Assembly: GCA_045591175.1 (NCBI GenBank)
Contig: JAZNSI010000019.1
Coordinates: 11,540 to 75,539 of the forward strand
Length of the DNA stretch: 64,000 nt
Direction of reading: 5' to 3'
Source of the DNA: UBA11524 sp045591175
GTDB taxonomy: Bacteria; Bacillota; Clostridia; Christensenellales; Aristaeellaceae
In this document: piece by piece, positions 1 to 7,953 of the stretch
Numbering within the stretch: position 1 is the first letter of the stretch
How the letters are laid out: every line of letters begins with the position of its first letter
Position numbers and translations under genes: made by a program
Notes under the pieces: generated by a model
Told to the model about the DNA's origin: nothing
The model's database searches: none
Seen by the model: only the letters and a program-made list of their open reading frames with translations

Positions 1-96
1 TTCGTGCTGCTGATCGCCGCGGTGATCGGCCTCGGTCTGTGGGGCGGCCCGCTGGTGAGCTTCCTCAAGGACGTCGCTGCCGGCGTGGTATTCTAA
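1..96 (+). CDS. C-terminal end of a membrane protein, probably a cation/proton antiporter or complex I-like subunit (partial)
   Basis: Only the last 31 codons are in the window, ending at TAA (94-96). They are hydrophobic and end in a short amphipathic tail (SFLKDVAAGVVF). The next gene starts 20 bases later, with AGGAGG at 101-106. That gene encodes a NuoL/MrpA-like subunit, and genes of this class lie in multi-subunit operons, so a sister membrane subunit is likely. The family cannot be decided from this fragment. Confidence 0.6.
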   Translation, partial: FVLLIAAVIGLGLWGGPLVSFLKDVAAGVVF

Positions 97-115
97 TGAA
101 AGGAGGATACGCAAT

Positions 116-2233
116 ATGTTTCTGATTCCCGTTGTGATCCTCCTGCCGATGGTGATGGCCGTCATCGCAGCTTGCCTGTCCAAGCGCAGCCCCTTCCTGC
201 GGGATGCGCTGGTGGTGGGCACCGGCATTGCGACCTTCGCGCTGTGCGTACTACTGGCCTTCCAGGGCGAGGGCGAGCTGATCATCCCCGGGGTGTGCGG
301 CTTCGGTCTGACCTTCAAGGCGGACGGCTTCCGCGCCATCTACGGCTGCATCGCGGCCTTCATGTGGATGATGAGCGGCATCTTCTCCCCTGAGTACTTC
401 AGCCATCATGCGGAGAACCGCGGCCGTTACAGCCTGTTCAACCTCCTGACCCTGGGCGCGACCCTGGGCGTGTTCTACTCCAACGACCTGTACACGACCT
501 TCATTTTCTTCGAGATCATGTCCGTCACCAGCTTCGTCATGGTCGCCCATGAGGAGACGCCCGGCGCGATGAAGGCCGCCTACACCTACCTGGCCGTAGC
601 CGTCATCGGCGGCATGACCACCCTGATGGGTCTGTTCCTGCTGTACAGTCAGCTGGGTACGCTGGCTTTCGACGCCATGGTCTCCGCCAAAGCCACCCTC
701 GGCGTGGACGTGACCGCCGCTTCCTGGCTGGTGGTCGTGGGCTTTGCCGCCAAGGCCGGCCTGTACCCGCTGCACATCTGGCTGCCCAAGGCGCACCCGG
801 TGGCTCCGGCCCCTGCGTCCGCGCTGCTCTCCGGCATCCTGACCAAGTCCGGCGTGTTCGGCCTGATCGTGGTATGCTCCCGGCTGATGGCAGGCGACGC
901 AGCCTTCGGCAACCTGCTGATGATCTTCGCCTGCATCACCATGTTCCTGGGCGCGCTGCTGGCGCTGTTCAGCGTGGATCTCAAACGCACGCTGGCCTGC
1001 TCCTCCATGAGCCAGATCGGCTTCATCACCGTTGGCCTTGCGACCATGGTGCTGCTGGGCGAGCATGGCTCCTTCGCGGCCTACGGCTCCGTCATGCACA
1101 TGGCGAACCACTCGCTGATCAAGCTGGTGCTGTTCATGGCCGCCGGTGTAGTGTACATGAACACCCACAGCCTGGACCTGAACGTGATCCGCGGCTACGG
1201 CCGGAAGAAGATCGTGCTGCACGTCTGCTTCCTGCTGGGCGCGCTGAGCATTGCCTGCATCCCGCCCATCGGCAGCGGCTACAACTCCAAGTCCCTGCTG
1301 CACGAGGCGCTGCTGGAGCTGATCGTCCACCAGCAGGAGCACGGCGGCATGTGGGTGCCCTACAAGGCAGCGGAGATCCTCTTTCTGATCTCCGGCGGCC
1401 TGACCATCGCCTACATGGTCAAGCTGTACATCTGCATCTTTTGGCAGAAGAACCCCGAGCGCCAGGCGGAATACGACGCCTCCGGCCGCTCGATGAACCC
1501 CGTGTCCGCCCTGGCGCTGATCGGCTCGGCCATCGTGCTGCCCTTCCTGGGCGCGATGCCCGCCACCTTCCTCACTCCCCTGGGCGACATGAGCGCCCAC
1601 TTCTTTGGCCAGCACGCGCCGGAGCATCACATTGATTACTTCTGCGCGGCCAACCTGGAGGGCGCAGCCATCTCCATCTCCATCGGCGCAGCGGTGTATC
1701 TGCTGATCGTCCGTCCCCTGCTGATGAAGAAGGTCGACGGCGTACGCGTGTACGTCAACCGCTGGCCCGCCAAGCTCGACCTGGAGGATGCGGTTTACCG
1801 TCCCCTGATCAACTTCGTGCTGAATCTGTGCGGCAAGGTGCTGGGCTTCATCGCCCACATCCCGGACAGCAAGTTCACCCTGACCTTCATCCCCCGCGCA
1901 GTGACGGCCCTTATCCGCGGCGTGGCAGAGCTGCCCGAGCGCATCGTGTACGCCCTGCGCAAGACCGTCTTTGCGGTCAGCAAGGCGCACCACAAGCCGC
2001 CGGTGGGCAACCGCTTCACCTACGCGCTGGGCACGGCCATGAATGCCGTGTCGAAGCTGCTGAACCGCATCTTCCACCGGGAGAAGCCCTTCCGAACCGA
2101 CTTCGAGTACGTGCTGGACGCCTCCTGGCAGGAGCTGCGCAAGTCGACCGGCCTGTTCACGGTGAGCGTGAGCTTCGGTCTGCTGCTGATGTGCCTTGGC
2201 CTGTACATCACCTTCCTGTATCTGCTGAAGTAA
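116..2233 (+). CDS. Proton-conducting transporter membrane subunit (NuoL/MrpA/MrpD-like)
   Basis: A 705-residue polytopic membrane protein of the family that includes complex I antiporter-like subunits, membrane hydrogenase subunits and Mrp Na+/H+ antiporters. It should move H+ or Na+ across the cytoplasmic membrane. The family core is at about residues 105-460. It has a TM5-type glutamate in FFEIMS (E133), a TM7-type lysine in FAAKAGLYPLH (K213) and the strongly conserved HIWLPKAHPVAPAPAS at 220-235. The C-terminal third is a poorly conserved extension with one last membrane helix. AGGAGG lies 9 bases before the ATG. It is the last gene of its operon, since a strong terminator follows. Sequence alone does not tell Mrp, Ech or Nuo complexes apart; with no quinone or hydrogenase subunits in view, an Mrp-like antiporter is my preference. 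Confidence 0.85.
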   Translation: MFLIPVVILLPMVMAVIAACLSKRSPFLRDALVVGTGIATFALCVLLAFQGEGELIIPGVCGFGLTFKADGFRAIYGCIAAFMWMMSGIFSPEYFSHHAENRGRYSLFNLLTLGATLGVFYSNDLYTTFIFFEIMSVTSFVMVAHEETPGAMKAAYTYLAVAVIGGMTTLMGLFLLYSQLGTLAFDAMVSAKATLGVDVTAASWLVVVGFAAKAGLYPLHIWLPKAHPVAPAPASALLSGILTKSGVFGLIVVCSRLMAGDAAFGNLLMIFACITMFLGALLALFSVDLKRTLACSSMSQIGFITVGLATMVLLGEHGSFAAYGSVMHMANHSLIKLVLFMAAGVVYMNTHSLDLNVIRGYGRKKIVLHVCFLLGALSIACIPPIGSGYNSKSLLHEALLELIVHQQEHGGMWVPYKAAEILFLISGGLTIAYMVKLYICIFWQKNPERQAEYDASGRSMNPVSALALIGSAIVLPFLGAMPATFLTPLGDMSAHFFGQHAPEHHIDYFCAANLEGAAISISIGAAVYLLIVRPLLMKKVDGVRVYVNRWPAKLDLEDAVYRPLINFVLNLCGKVLGFIAHIPDSKFTLTFIPRAVTALIRGVAELPERIVYALRKTVFAVSKAHHKPPVGNRFTYALGTAMNAVSKLLNRIFHREKPFRTDFEYVLDASWQELRKSTGLFTVSVSFGLLLMCLGLYITFLYLLK

Positions 2234-2241
2234 AAATGCCG

Positions 2242-2275
2242 AAGCCCCTCCCGTACAAGGAGGGGCTTCTTCTTC
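2242..2275 (+). terminator. Intrinsic terminator after the antiporter subunit
   Basis: Perfect arms AAGCCCCTCC (2242-2251) and GGAGGGGCTT (2259-2268) with a 7-base loop, followed by the U-rich run CTTCTTC. It lies 9 bases after the stop codon. Confidence 0.85.
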
Positions 2276-2491
2276 GCCGAACGTTTGCCTGTATTTCAAC
2301 AGGCCTGTCATGTCATTTTCTGTCAAACGCAGTCATATCAAGGGGTTGCGGAGCATATTATTCATCAAAGCATAACGATCTACATTTTGTGGATATCCGT
2401 CATCGTTCGGACTCCAAAATTTAATATTTGCGCAAACGCAGAAAACACAAGAGATTGAGGCTCATGGCTATGATTTCTACCAAATATGCCA

Positions 2492-2520
2492 TTGTCAACA
2501 CTGTCTATACATGGTATCAT
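2492..2520 (+). promoter_or_regulatory. Probable nrdD promoter
   Basis: TTGTCA (2492-2497), a 17-base spacer, then TATCAT (2515-2520), each one base from the sigma-A consensus. The predicted start is near 2527. Confidence 0.6.
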
Positions 2521-2544
2521 GGGTAACGCACGGCAGGCTTTGAA

Positions 2545-2560
2545 ACACAAGATATAGTTT
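2545..2560 (+). promoter_or_regulatory. Candidate NrdR box
   Basis: ACACAAGATATAGTTT matches the degenerate NrdR consensus acaCwAtATaTwgtgt at 14 of 16 positions and lies just downstream of the predicted transcription start. A weaker half-matching site (ACACTGTCTATACATG, 2498-2513) lies in the promoter spacer. NrdR boxes usually come in pairs about 31 bases apart. The spacing here is 47, so only the downstream box is convincing. Confidence 0.5.
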
Positions 2561-2642
2561 GCCGAAAAACAGTTCCGTACAATTTATTGGTCATCATCGG
2601 GCTTCGGTGATGGTGTTTTACAAACAGGAAGGGGATACACAC

Positions 2643-4973
2643 ATGAGCATCCGCAACATCCGCAAGCGCGACGGCCGCGAGGTCGCATTCGACCAGCAGA
2701 AGATCGAGCAGGCCATCTTCGCCGCCTTCAAGGCCTCCGGCAGCGCCAAGGGCCACGAGACCAGCGCCATGCTGGCCCAGCAGGTCGTCCTCCAGATGGA
2801 GAATGACGAGAACATCTCCGGTACCCCCACCGTCGAACAGGTGCAGGACACCGTCGAGCGCGTGCTGATCGAGAAGGGCTTCGTGCGCAGCGCCAAGGCC
2901 TACATCCTCTACCGTGCCGAGCGCAACCGCATCCGCCAGATGAACACCCGCCTCATGCGCACCTTTGAGGACATCGTGTTCAAGGACGCCATCGACTCCG
3001 ACATCAAGCGCGAGAACGCCAACATCAACGGCGATACCGCCATGGGCTCCATGCTCAAGTTCGGCTCCGAGGGCGCCAAGCAGTTCTACGAGACCTATGT
3101 GATGGATCCCCGCTTTGCCGAGGCGCACCGCGAGGGCGATATCCATATCCATGATATGGACTTCTACACCCTGACCACCACCTGCTGCCAGATTGAACTG
3201 AAGACCCTGTTCCAGGGCGGCTTCTCCACCGGCCACGGCTACCTGCGCGAGCCCCAGGACATCACTTCCTATGCGGCCCTTGCCTGCATCGCTATCCAGG
3301 CCAACCAGAACGATCAGCACGGCGGCCAGGCCATCGTGGACTTCGATTACGGCATGGCTCCCGGCGTCAAGAAGACCTTCATCAAGCGCTACCGTTTGAA
3401 CCTGGCCCGCGCGCTGGAGCTGATCCTGAACGACGCCGATGCTGACGTCCATGCGGCGGATATCATCTCCGCCCTGAAGGACAAGGACCTGGCGCCCACC
3501 CTGCAGGAGCAGCCCGAGAACCGCGCTGCCCTGAAGGAGCTGCTGCTCCATCTGGACATGGACGGCGATGTGGCTGACCGCATCATGGCCTTCGCCCAGC
3601 GCCGCTCCGAGCAGGAGACCGACAAGGCCACCTTCCAGGCCATGGAGGCCCTGGTGCACAACCTCAACACCATGAACTCCCGCGCCGGCGCGCAGGTGCC
3701 CTTCTCCTCCATCAACTACGGCACCGATACCTCCCCCGAGGGCCGCATGGTCATGAAGAATGTCCTGCTGGCCACCGAGGACGGTCTGGGCGGCGGCGAG
3801 ACCCCCATCTTCCCCATCCAGATCTTCCGCGTGAAGGAAGGCATCAACTTCAACCCCGGCGATCCCAACTACGATCTGTACCGCCTGGCCATCAAGACCA
3901 GCGCCAAGCGTCTCTTCCCCAACTTCTCCTTCCTGGATGCGCCCTACAACCTCAAGTACTACAAGCCCGGCCATCCTGAGACCGAGATCGCCTACATGGG
4001 CTGCCGTACCCGCGTGATGGGCAATACCTACGACAAGACCCGCGAGACCGCTCCCCGCCGCGGCAACCTGAGCTTCACCTCCATCAACCTGCCCCGTATC
4101 GCCATCAAGTCCGGCGGCGATATCACCTGGTTCTTCGAGGAGCTGGAGCGCAAGATGCAGCTGGTGGTGGATCAGCTGGATGAGCGCTTTGCCATCATCA
4201 GCAAGAAGAAGGTTCGCAACTTCCCCTTCCTGATGGGCGAAGGCGTGTGGATCGACTCCGAGAAACTGAACTGGGATGACGAGGTCGGCGAGGTGCTCAA
4301 GCACGGCTCCCTGACCATCGGCTTCATCGGCCTGGCCGAGTGCCTGAAGGCTCTGCGCGGCGCCCACCATGGCGAATCCGAAGAGAGCCAGAACCTGGGT
4401 CTGGAGATCATCGGCGCCATGCGCGCCTTCACCGATCGCATCAGCCGTGAGCGCGGCCTCAACTACGCGCTGATCGCCACGCCCGCCGAGGGCCTGTCCG
4501 GCCGCTTCATCCGCATGGACCGCGAGCGCTTCGGTGTGATCCCTGGCGTCACCGAGAAGGAATACTACACCAACTCCTTCCACGTGCCGGTGTACTACCC
4601 CTGCAGCGCCTTCCACAAGCTGAGCATCGAGGCGCCCTACCACGAGCTGACCAACGGCGGCCACATCTCCTACGTGGAGATGGACGGCGATCCCATGCAG
4701 AACCTGGACGCCTTCGAGAAGATCGTCCGCTTCATGCATGACGCTGGCATCGGCTACGGCTCCATCAACCACCCTGTTGACCGCGACCCCGTCTGCGGCT
4801 TCAACGGCATCATCGGCGACAGCTGCCCCCACTGCGGCCGCACCGAGGATGACGGCAACCGCCGCTTCGAGCGCATCCGCCGCATCACCGGCTACCTGGT
4901 GGGCACCCTGGATCGCTTCAACAACGCCAAGCGCGCCGAGGAGCGCGACCGCGTCAAGCACGGGACCAATTAA
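2643..4973 (+). CDS. nrdD: Anaerobic ribonucleoside-triphosphate reductase (class III)
   Basis: A 776-residue oxygen-sensitive glycyl-radical enzyme that reduces NTPs to dNTPs in the cytoplasm. An N-terminal ATP-cone starts at residue 1 (SIRNIRKRDGREVAFDQQKI) and should give dATP/ATP allosteric control. The barrel carries the NrdD core. Near the C terminus are metal-site cysteines in CGFNGIIGDSCPHCGR (C718, C728, C731) and the glycyl-radical loop RITGYLVGT with G750. The open frame extends 28 codons upstream, but the ATG at 2643 has GGAAGGGG 8 bases before it and begins exactly at the ATP-cone. The radical-activating partner nrdG usually lies next door and is absent here, so it must be elsewhere. 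A terminator follows, so the gene is monocistronic. Confidence 0.96.
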   Translation: MSIRNIRKRDGREVAFDQQKIEQAIFAAFKASGSAKGHETSAMLAQQVVLQMENDENISGTPTVEQVQDTVERVLIEKGFVRSAKAYILYRAERNRIRQMNTRLMRTFEDIVFKDAIDSDIKRENANINGDTAMGSMLKFGSEGAKQFYETYVMDPRFAEAHREGDIHIHDMDFYTLTTTCCQIELKTLFQGGFSTGHGYLREPQDITSYAALACIAIQANQNDQHGGQAIVDFDYGMAPGVKKTFIKRYRLNLARALELILNDADADVHAADIISALKDKDLAPTLQEQPENRAALKELLLHLDMDGDVADRIMAFAQRRSEQETDKATFQAMEALVHNLNTMNSRAGAQVPFSSINYGTDTSPEGRMVMKNVLLATEDGLGGGETPIFPIQIFRVKEGINFNPGDPNYDLYRLAIKTSAKRLFPNFSFLDAPYNLKYYKPGHPETEIAYMGCRTRVMGNTYDKTRETAPRRGNLSFTSINLPRIAIKSGGDITWFFEELERKMQLVVDQLDERFAIISKKKVRNFPFLMGEGVWIDSEKLNWDDEVGEVLKHGSLTIGFIGLAECLKALRGAHHGESEESQNLGLEIIGAMRAFTDRISRERGLNYALIATPAEGLSGRFIRMDRERFGVIPGVTEKEYYTNSFHVPVYYPCSAFHKLSIEAPYHELTNGGHISYVEMDGDPMQNLDAFEKIVRFMHDAGIGYGSINHPVDRDPVCGFNGIIGDSCPHCGRTEDDGNRRFERIRRITGYLVGTLDRFNNAKRAEERDRVKHGTN

Positions 4974-4987
4974 ATATTGCTTACCCA

Positions 4988-5019
4988 AACGCATCTGCCG
5001 AACTGCAGGTGCGTTTTTT
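4988..5019 (+). terminator. Intrinsic terminator of nrdD
   Basis: AACGCATCTGC (4988-4998) pairs with GCAGGTGCGTT (5005-5015) through one G-U pair, followed by a T run. Confidence 0.85.
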
Positions 5020-5082
5020 GTTGAACTGTGGATTGTCAAAGAATCTTTGCGTCCTTTTCCGCCCATGTTGAAATGCCCTTGC

Positions 5083-5111
5083 TTTACATTTCCGCCTTTC
5101 GAGCGCATAAT
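5083..5111 (+). promoter_or_regulatory. Probable promoter of the XRE regulator
   Basis: TTTACA (5083-5088), 17-base spacer, CATAAT (5106-5111), about 40 bases before the start codon. Confidence 0.45.
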
Positions 5112-5152
5112 GAGATTGCCAATTTCGCAGACAGCCAAGCAGGAGGGATAAC

Positions 5153-5587
5153 ATGAATGTCGGAAGCCAAATATCAAAGATTCGGGAGAAGCATCAGCTG
5201 ACACAGGAGGAGCTTGGCAGATTGCTGCATGTCACGCGTCAGACTGTTTCAAATTGGGAAAACACAAAAAGCTATCCCGATCTGCAAACTCTCGTTGAGA
5301 TCAGCAACCGCTTTGAGATTTCACTTGATACGCTATTGAAAGGAGATACTGAAATGGTCAAGACCATTGACAAGGAAAGAATCACCGGCACGATCAGAAA
5401 GGAAAAGTTTTTCATTGACTTCTTCACGGGTGCTGGTACCGGCATTCTGGTTTCTTGTTTGTTTTCACCTGATTCTACCAAAAGAACTGCCGCAATCGTC
5501 ATCGGCCTTATCATGCTCTTGATTGGCTGGTACAAGAATGCAAAGAGCTACGCCGGTTTGATCAAGCGTTTGGAAAAAACGCAATGA
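5153..5587 (+). CDS. XRE-family regulator with C-terminal membrane segments
   Basis: 144 residues. A helix-turn-helix of the Cro/C1 type occupies about residues 5-62 (LTQEELGRLLHVTRQTVSNWENTKSYPD). A linker follows, then two hydrophobic segments at about 93-106 and 111-125, so the DNA-binding domain is probably tethered to the membrane. Such small membrane-anchored XRE proteins are common in Firmicutes, but their signals are mostly unknown. AGGAGG lies 7 bases before the ATG. The gene and its flanks are clearly more AT-rich than nrdD, pfkA and the rest of the window, which suggests later acquisition. It converges with the FUSC gene on a shared hairpin. Its target is not evident; self-regulation is the default guess. 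Confidence 0.85.
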   Translation: MNVGSQISKIREKHQLTQEELGRLLHVTRQTVSNWENTKSYPDLQTLVEISNRFEISLDTLLKGDTEMVKTIDKERITGTIRKEKFFIDFFTGAGTGILVSCLFSPDSTKRTAAIVIGLIMLLIGWYKNAKSYAGLIKRLEKTQ

Positions 5588-5600
5588 CACTGCAATGAAA

Positions 5601-5638
5601 ACGCCTCCGCATGAGCACTTCATGCAGAGGCGTTATGT
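5601..5638 (-). terminator. Terminator shared by convergent genes
   Basis: ACGCCTCCGCATGA (5601-5614) pairs with TCATGCAGAGGCGT (5620-5633) with one mismatch. On the minus strand it is followed by GTTTTCATT, so it best serves the FUSC gene. On the plus strand the T run is weak. Confidence 0.7.
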
Positions 5639-5650
5639 CTTTCATCCGTT

Positions 5651-6268
5651 TTATGCAACGTCTTCATTATCAGCAGGCTTTTCTTCCTCACGTTTGAAGA
5701 TAAACACGCTGCCATCAGCATTATGCGGAATATGCAGCTTCGTCAGGATGTGCTCCACCCTGGGCCGGGTGAAGTACCAGTTGACGAACAGCGCGCAGGC
5801 CACGCCCACGCCGGTGTCGATCATGCGCATCACGGAGTACTCCAGGTAGATGCTGGGATCCTTTTGGAACATGACGATGCACAGCACCACGCCGCCGGGC
5901 TGAATGCCGCCGGGCCACTTGAACAGCTGGCAGCACATGATCAGCACCACCACGCCCACAAACAGGAACAGCAGCTGCCACAGCGTACGGCCGCCCTCGG
6001 GAACCAGCAGCAGATACAGCCTGTACAGGAAGATGCCGATGAAGCCGCCGATCACCGTGCCGAAGAAGCGGTTGCCGCCGTTGAGCTTGGACATGGACAT
6101 GTCGCTGCCCAGGCCGAAGATCGCACCGATGCAGGCGAAGGACGGATCCGCGCCGAAGATCAGGTAGGGCAGCGCGCACAGCGTCGCTGCAACGGCAGTT
6201 TTGATGCTCCGCTGGCCCACGTGGAAGGGGCCATGGGAGATGTGCATATAGTTGGAATCATTCGTCAT
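5651..6268 (-). CDS. FUSC / aromatic acid exporter-like membrane protein
   Basis: 205 residues with five or six predicted membrane helices between residues 20 and 160, then a soluble charged tail ending in a Glu/Lys-rich stretch. Features such as the first hydrophobic pair after GQRSIKTAVAATLCALPYL and the motif GGNRFFGTVIGGFIGI resemble the N-terminal half of FUSC/ArAE exporters. Family members expel aromatic acids or similar amphiphiles; the substrate here is unknown. The open frame runs 8 codons further upstream, but only the ATG at 6268 has a ribosome binding site (AAAAGGTGG). It is short for the FUSC superfamily and so probably works as an oligomer. It is transcribed alone. Confidence 0.75.
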   Translation of the reverse strand: MTNDSNYMHISHGPFHVGQRSIKTAVAATLCALPYLIFGADPSFACIGAIFGLGSDMSMSKLNGGNRFFGTVIGGFIGIFLYRLYLLLVPEGGRTLWQLLFLFVGVVVLIMCCQLFKWPGGIQPGGVVLCIVMFQKDPSIYLEYSVMRMIDTGVGVACALFVNWYFTRPRVEHILTKLHIPHNADGSVFIFKREEEKPADNEDVA

Positions 6269-6372
6269 GATGAAAGCCACCTTTTCATCCATTTTGTCAC
6301 AACGTCGGCTATTATACGCCTGTTTTGCTGAATTGGCAAGGGCTTACAGGCGTTTTTTTCGATCAATCCAAC

Positions 6373-6407
6373 AAAAAACCCGGCACATCCTCATCGGACA
6401 GCCGGGT
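6373..6407 (-). terminator. Intrinsic terminator of the infC-rpmI-rplT operon
   Basis: On the minus strand ACCCGGC (6407-6401) pairs with GCCGGGT (6384-6378), followed by TTTTTT. Confidence 0.85.
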
Positions 6408-6438
6408 ATATTGCTGTATCAGCGATCAAACAAGACCA

Positions 6439-6786
6439 TTAGGCCTTGGCGATCTCCACCAGCTTGGCGAAAGCGGCAGGATCATTCACAGCCAGGTCAG
6501 CCAGCATCTTGCGGTTGACGGTGATGTTCTGCTTCTTCAGGCCATTGATGAAGGTGGAGTAGCTCATGCCGTTCAGGCGGGCAGCAGCGTTGATACGGGT
6601 GATCCACAGGGAGCGGAAATCACGCTTACGCAGCTTACGGCCTGCAAAGGCATAGCGCAGGGAACGGGCGACCTGCTCGGACGCGGCGCGGTACTGCTTG
6701 GACTTAGCGCCCCAGTAGCCCTTGGCCAGCTTCATTACCTTGCGACGCTTCTTCTGAGCATTGACAGCTCTCTTAATACGTGCCAT
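6439..6786 (-). CDS. rplT: 50S ribosomal protein L20
   Basis: 115 residues, the normal family length, beginning MARIKRAVNAQKKRRK and carrying the conserved LWITRINAAAR and LNGMSYSTFI segments. L20 binds 23S rRNA early in large-subunit assembly. It is also known in Bacillus and Escherichia to repress its own operon by binding the mRNA. It is the last gene of infC-rpmI-rplT and lies 35 bases after rpmI, with a good AGGAGG. A strong terminator follows. Confidence 0.99.
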   Translation of the reverse strand: MARIKRAVNAQKKRRKVMKLAKGYWGAKSKQYRAASEQVARSLRYAFAGRKLRKRDFRSLWITRINAAARLNGMSYSTFINGLKKQNITVNRKMLADLAVNDPAAFAKLVEIAKA

Positions 6787-6821
6787 TTCTTAGTATCCTC
6801 CTTGCCAGCTAAAGGGCGAAA

Positions 6822-7022
6822 TTACTTGTAGGGCAGCAGCTTGTGGATGGTACGGGCTTCGGCCGCGTTGTCCACAATACCGTCAGCGCGCAGGTGACGG
6901 GTGCGCTTGGTGGTCTTCAGGCGAACCTGGTGGTTGGCGTTCATCTGCTTATGCTTCACGATACCGGACTTGGTGAAAGAGAAGCGCTTGGCAGCACCAC
7001 GGTGAGACTTCTGCTTAGGCAT
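6822..7022 (-). CDS. rpmI: 50S ribosomal protein L35
   Basis: 66 residues starting MPKQKSHRGAAKRFSFTKSG, the canonical L35 N terminus, with the typical KRTRHLRAD segment. The frame is open 15 codons further upstream. The start at 7022 is fixed by the family N terminus and by AGGAGG 7 bases before it. It is a small basic protein of the large subunit, in the middle of the infC operon. Confidence 0.99.
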   Translation of the reverse strand: MPKQKSHRGAAKRFSFTKSGIVKHKQMNANHQVRLKTTKRTRHLRADGIVDNAAEARTIHKLLPYK

Positions 7023-7109
7023 GGTGTAGTCCTCCTTCCAATGATTGGGGCTGTAATTCGACCTCACGAGGTTCGGAATTCATCCAGCGCATCAGCGCCG
7101 GGGCCTTCC

Positions 7110-7691
7110 TTACTCCTGTGCGGCCTTCTCCTTGGCGTCACGGGCTTCGCGGGCGGCCTTCTTCTCAGCAAAGGAAGCCTTGGCGGCCTTGGGCGCGAGG
7201 ATCATGATCATATGACGGCCATCCATGGTGGGGCGGCGCTCCACGCTGGAGACCTCCGCGCAGCGCTCGGCGAAGTTCTGCATGACCTTCAGGCCGATCT
7301 CGCTGTGGGTGATCTGGCGGCCACGGAAGCGGATGGAAACCTTGACCTTGTCGCCATCGGCAAGGAACTTCGTCGCCATCTTGGCCTTGGTGAGAACGTC
7401 GTTCTCCTCAATGGTGGCAGACAGCTGAACTTCCTTGATGGACACAACACGCTGATTCTTACGGTTATCGCGCTCCCGCTTCGACTGCTCGTAGCGGTAC
7501 TTGTCATAGTCCAGCAGCTTGCACACCGGGGGCTTGGCCTGGGGCTGAATCTTGGCCAGATCCAGACCGCGTTCTTCCGCCAGCTCCAGTGCCTTATGCG
7601 TAGGCATGACGCCGAGCTGCTCGCCGTTCTCGTCAATCAGGCGAACCTCTCTGTCGCGGATCTCTTCGTTAATCATCAGTTCGGTAGCGAT
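7110..7691 (-). CDS. infC: Translation initiation factor IF-3, probable AUC start
   Basis: About 194 residues. The N domain starts at INEEIRDREVRLIDENGEQLG and is joined by a lysine/arginine-rich linker (KRERDNRKNQR) to the C domain with KVSIRFRGRQITH. The factor binds the 30S subunit and proofreads start-codon/initiator-tRNA pairing. The tail is extended and charged (about 20 residues, rich in Ala/Lys/Glu). An ATG exists at 7697, but the only ribosome binding site, GGAGGT (7705-7700), is 2 bases from it and exactly 8 bases from an ATC codon at 7691-7689. Non-AUG starts (AUU, AUC, AUA) are the known rule for infC and allow autoregulation by IF-3 itself, so I place the start at ATC. An in-frame ATG at 7676 has no ribosome binding site. 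Confidence 0.93.
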   Translation of the reverse strand: MATELMINEEIRDREVRLIDENGEQLGVMPTHKALELAEERGLDLAKIQPQAKPPVCKLLDYDKYRYEQSKRERDNRKNQRVVSIKEVQLSATIEENDVLTKAKMATKFLADGDKVKVSIRFRGRQITHSEIGLKVMQNFAERCAEVSSVERRPTMDGRHMIMILAPKAAKASFAEKKAAREARDAKEKAAQE

Positions 7692-7705
7692 GTCCATGCA
7701 CCTCC

Positions 7706-7892
7706 ATATTTGTCGGAACTTGCGTTCCAGGTTGCAAATCCTGTTGAAGCTTCCCTTTTCAATGAAAAAGGACGGGATGCTACATCCCGTCCTCAAACAT
7801 GCGCAGTATCCACCTCTTGCGAGATGAGATGCCATGATACCCGGCAGCGTGAGCCACACGAGGTGAGAGACGGGCAAGCCTCTGCTTCAAAC
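7706..7892 (-). ncRNA. infC operon leader with attenuator (L20-leader type)
   Basis: The leader of about 190 bases runs from the predicted start near 7892 to the infC ribosome binding site. It contains a perfect intrinsic terminator: on the minus strand AGGACGGGATG (7793-7783), loop TAG, CATCCCGTCCT (7779-7769), then TTTTT. An upstream CCCGTC (7874-7869) could pair with GACGGG in the first arm and act as antiterminator. Firmicute infC leaders are known to be controlled by L20, and the position and layout here agree. The L20-binding fold itself was not verified. Confidence 0.7.
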
Positions 7893-7898
7893 ATAGGG

Positions 7899-7927
7899 AT
7901 TATACCACGTTCCCTATACCGTGTCAA
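7899..7927 (-). promoter_or_regulatory. infC operon promoter
   Basis: Perfect sigma-A consensus on the minus strand: TTGACA (7927-7922), 17-base spacer, TATAAT (7904-7899). Confidence 0.9.
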
Positions 7928-7948
7928 GGGGTATTCTCCCCTTTTTTG
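7926..7948 (+). other. Hairpin with plus-strand T run between pfkA and infC
   Basis: AAGGGG (7926-7931) and CCCCTT (7938-7943) flank TATTCT and are followed by TTTTTT on the plus strand, opposite to the direction of both genes. For pfkA transcripts the hairpin forms without a U tract, so pfkA may read through into infC. It overlaps the infC -35 box. Confidence 0.4.
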
Positions 7949-7953
7949 CGAAA

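Larger units (their letters stand above)
2276..2642 (+). other. Intergenic region and nrdD leader
   Basis: No gene is seen here, and the sequence is more AT-rich than its flanks. It holds the nrdD promoter (2492-2520) and a candidate NrdR box (2545-2560). A small hairpin, CATCATCGG with CGGTGATG at 2592-2612, is followed three bases later by TTTT and could act as a weak attenuator. The predicted nrdD leader is about 115 bases long. Confidence 0.5.

Noticed and set aside
251..2326. 691-codon frame opposite the antiporter gene
   Set aside because: Shadow of a high-G+C gene. Low complexity, rich in His, Gln, Val and Gly, no ribosome binding site and no recognisable domain.
2341..2356. AGGGGTTGCGGAGCAT also occurs at 34501-34516
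   Set aside because: One exact 16-base match in 64 kb is about what chance gives. One copy is inside a gene and the flanks do not match.
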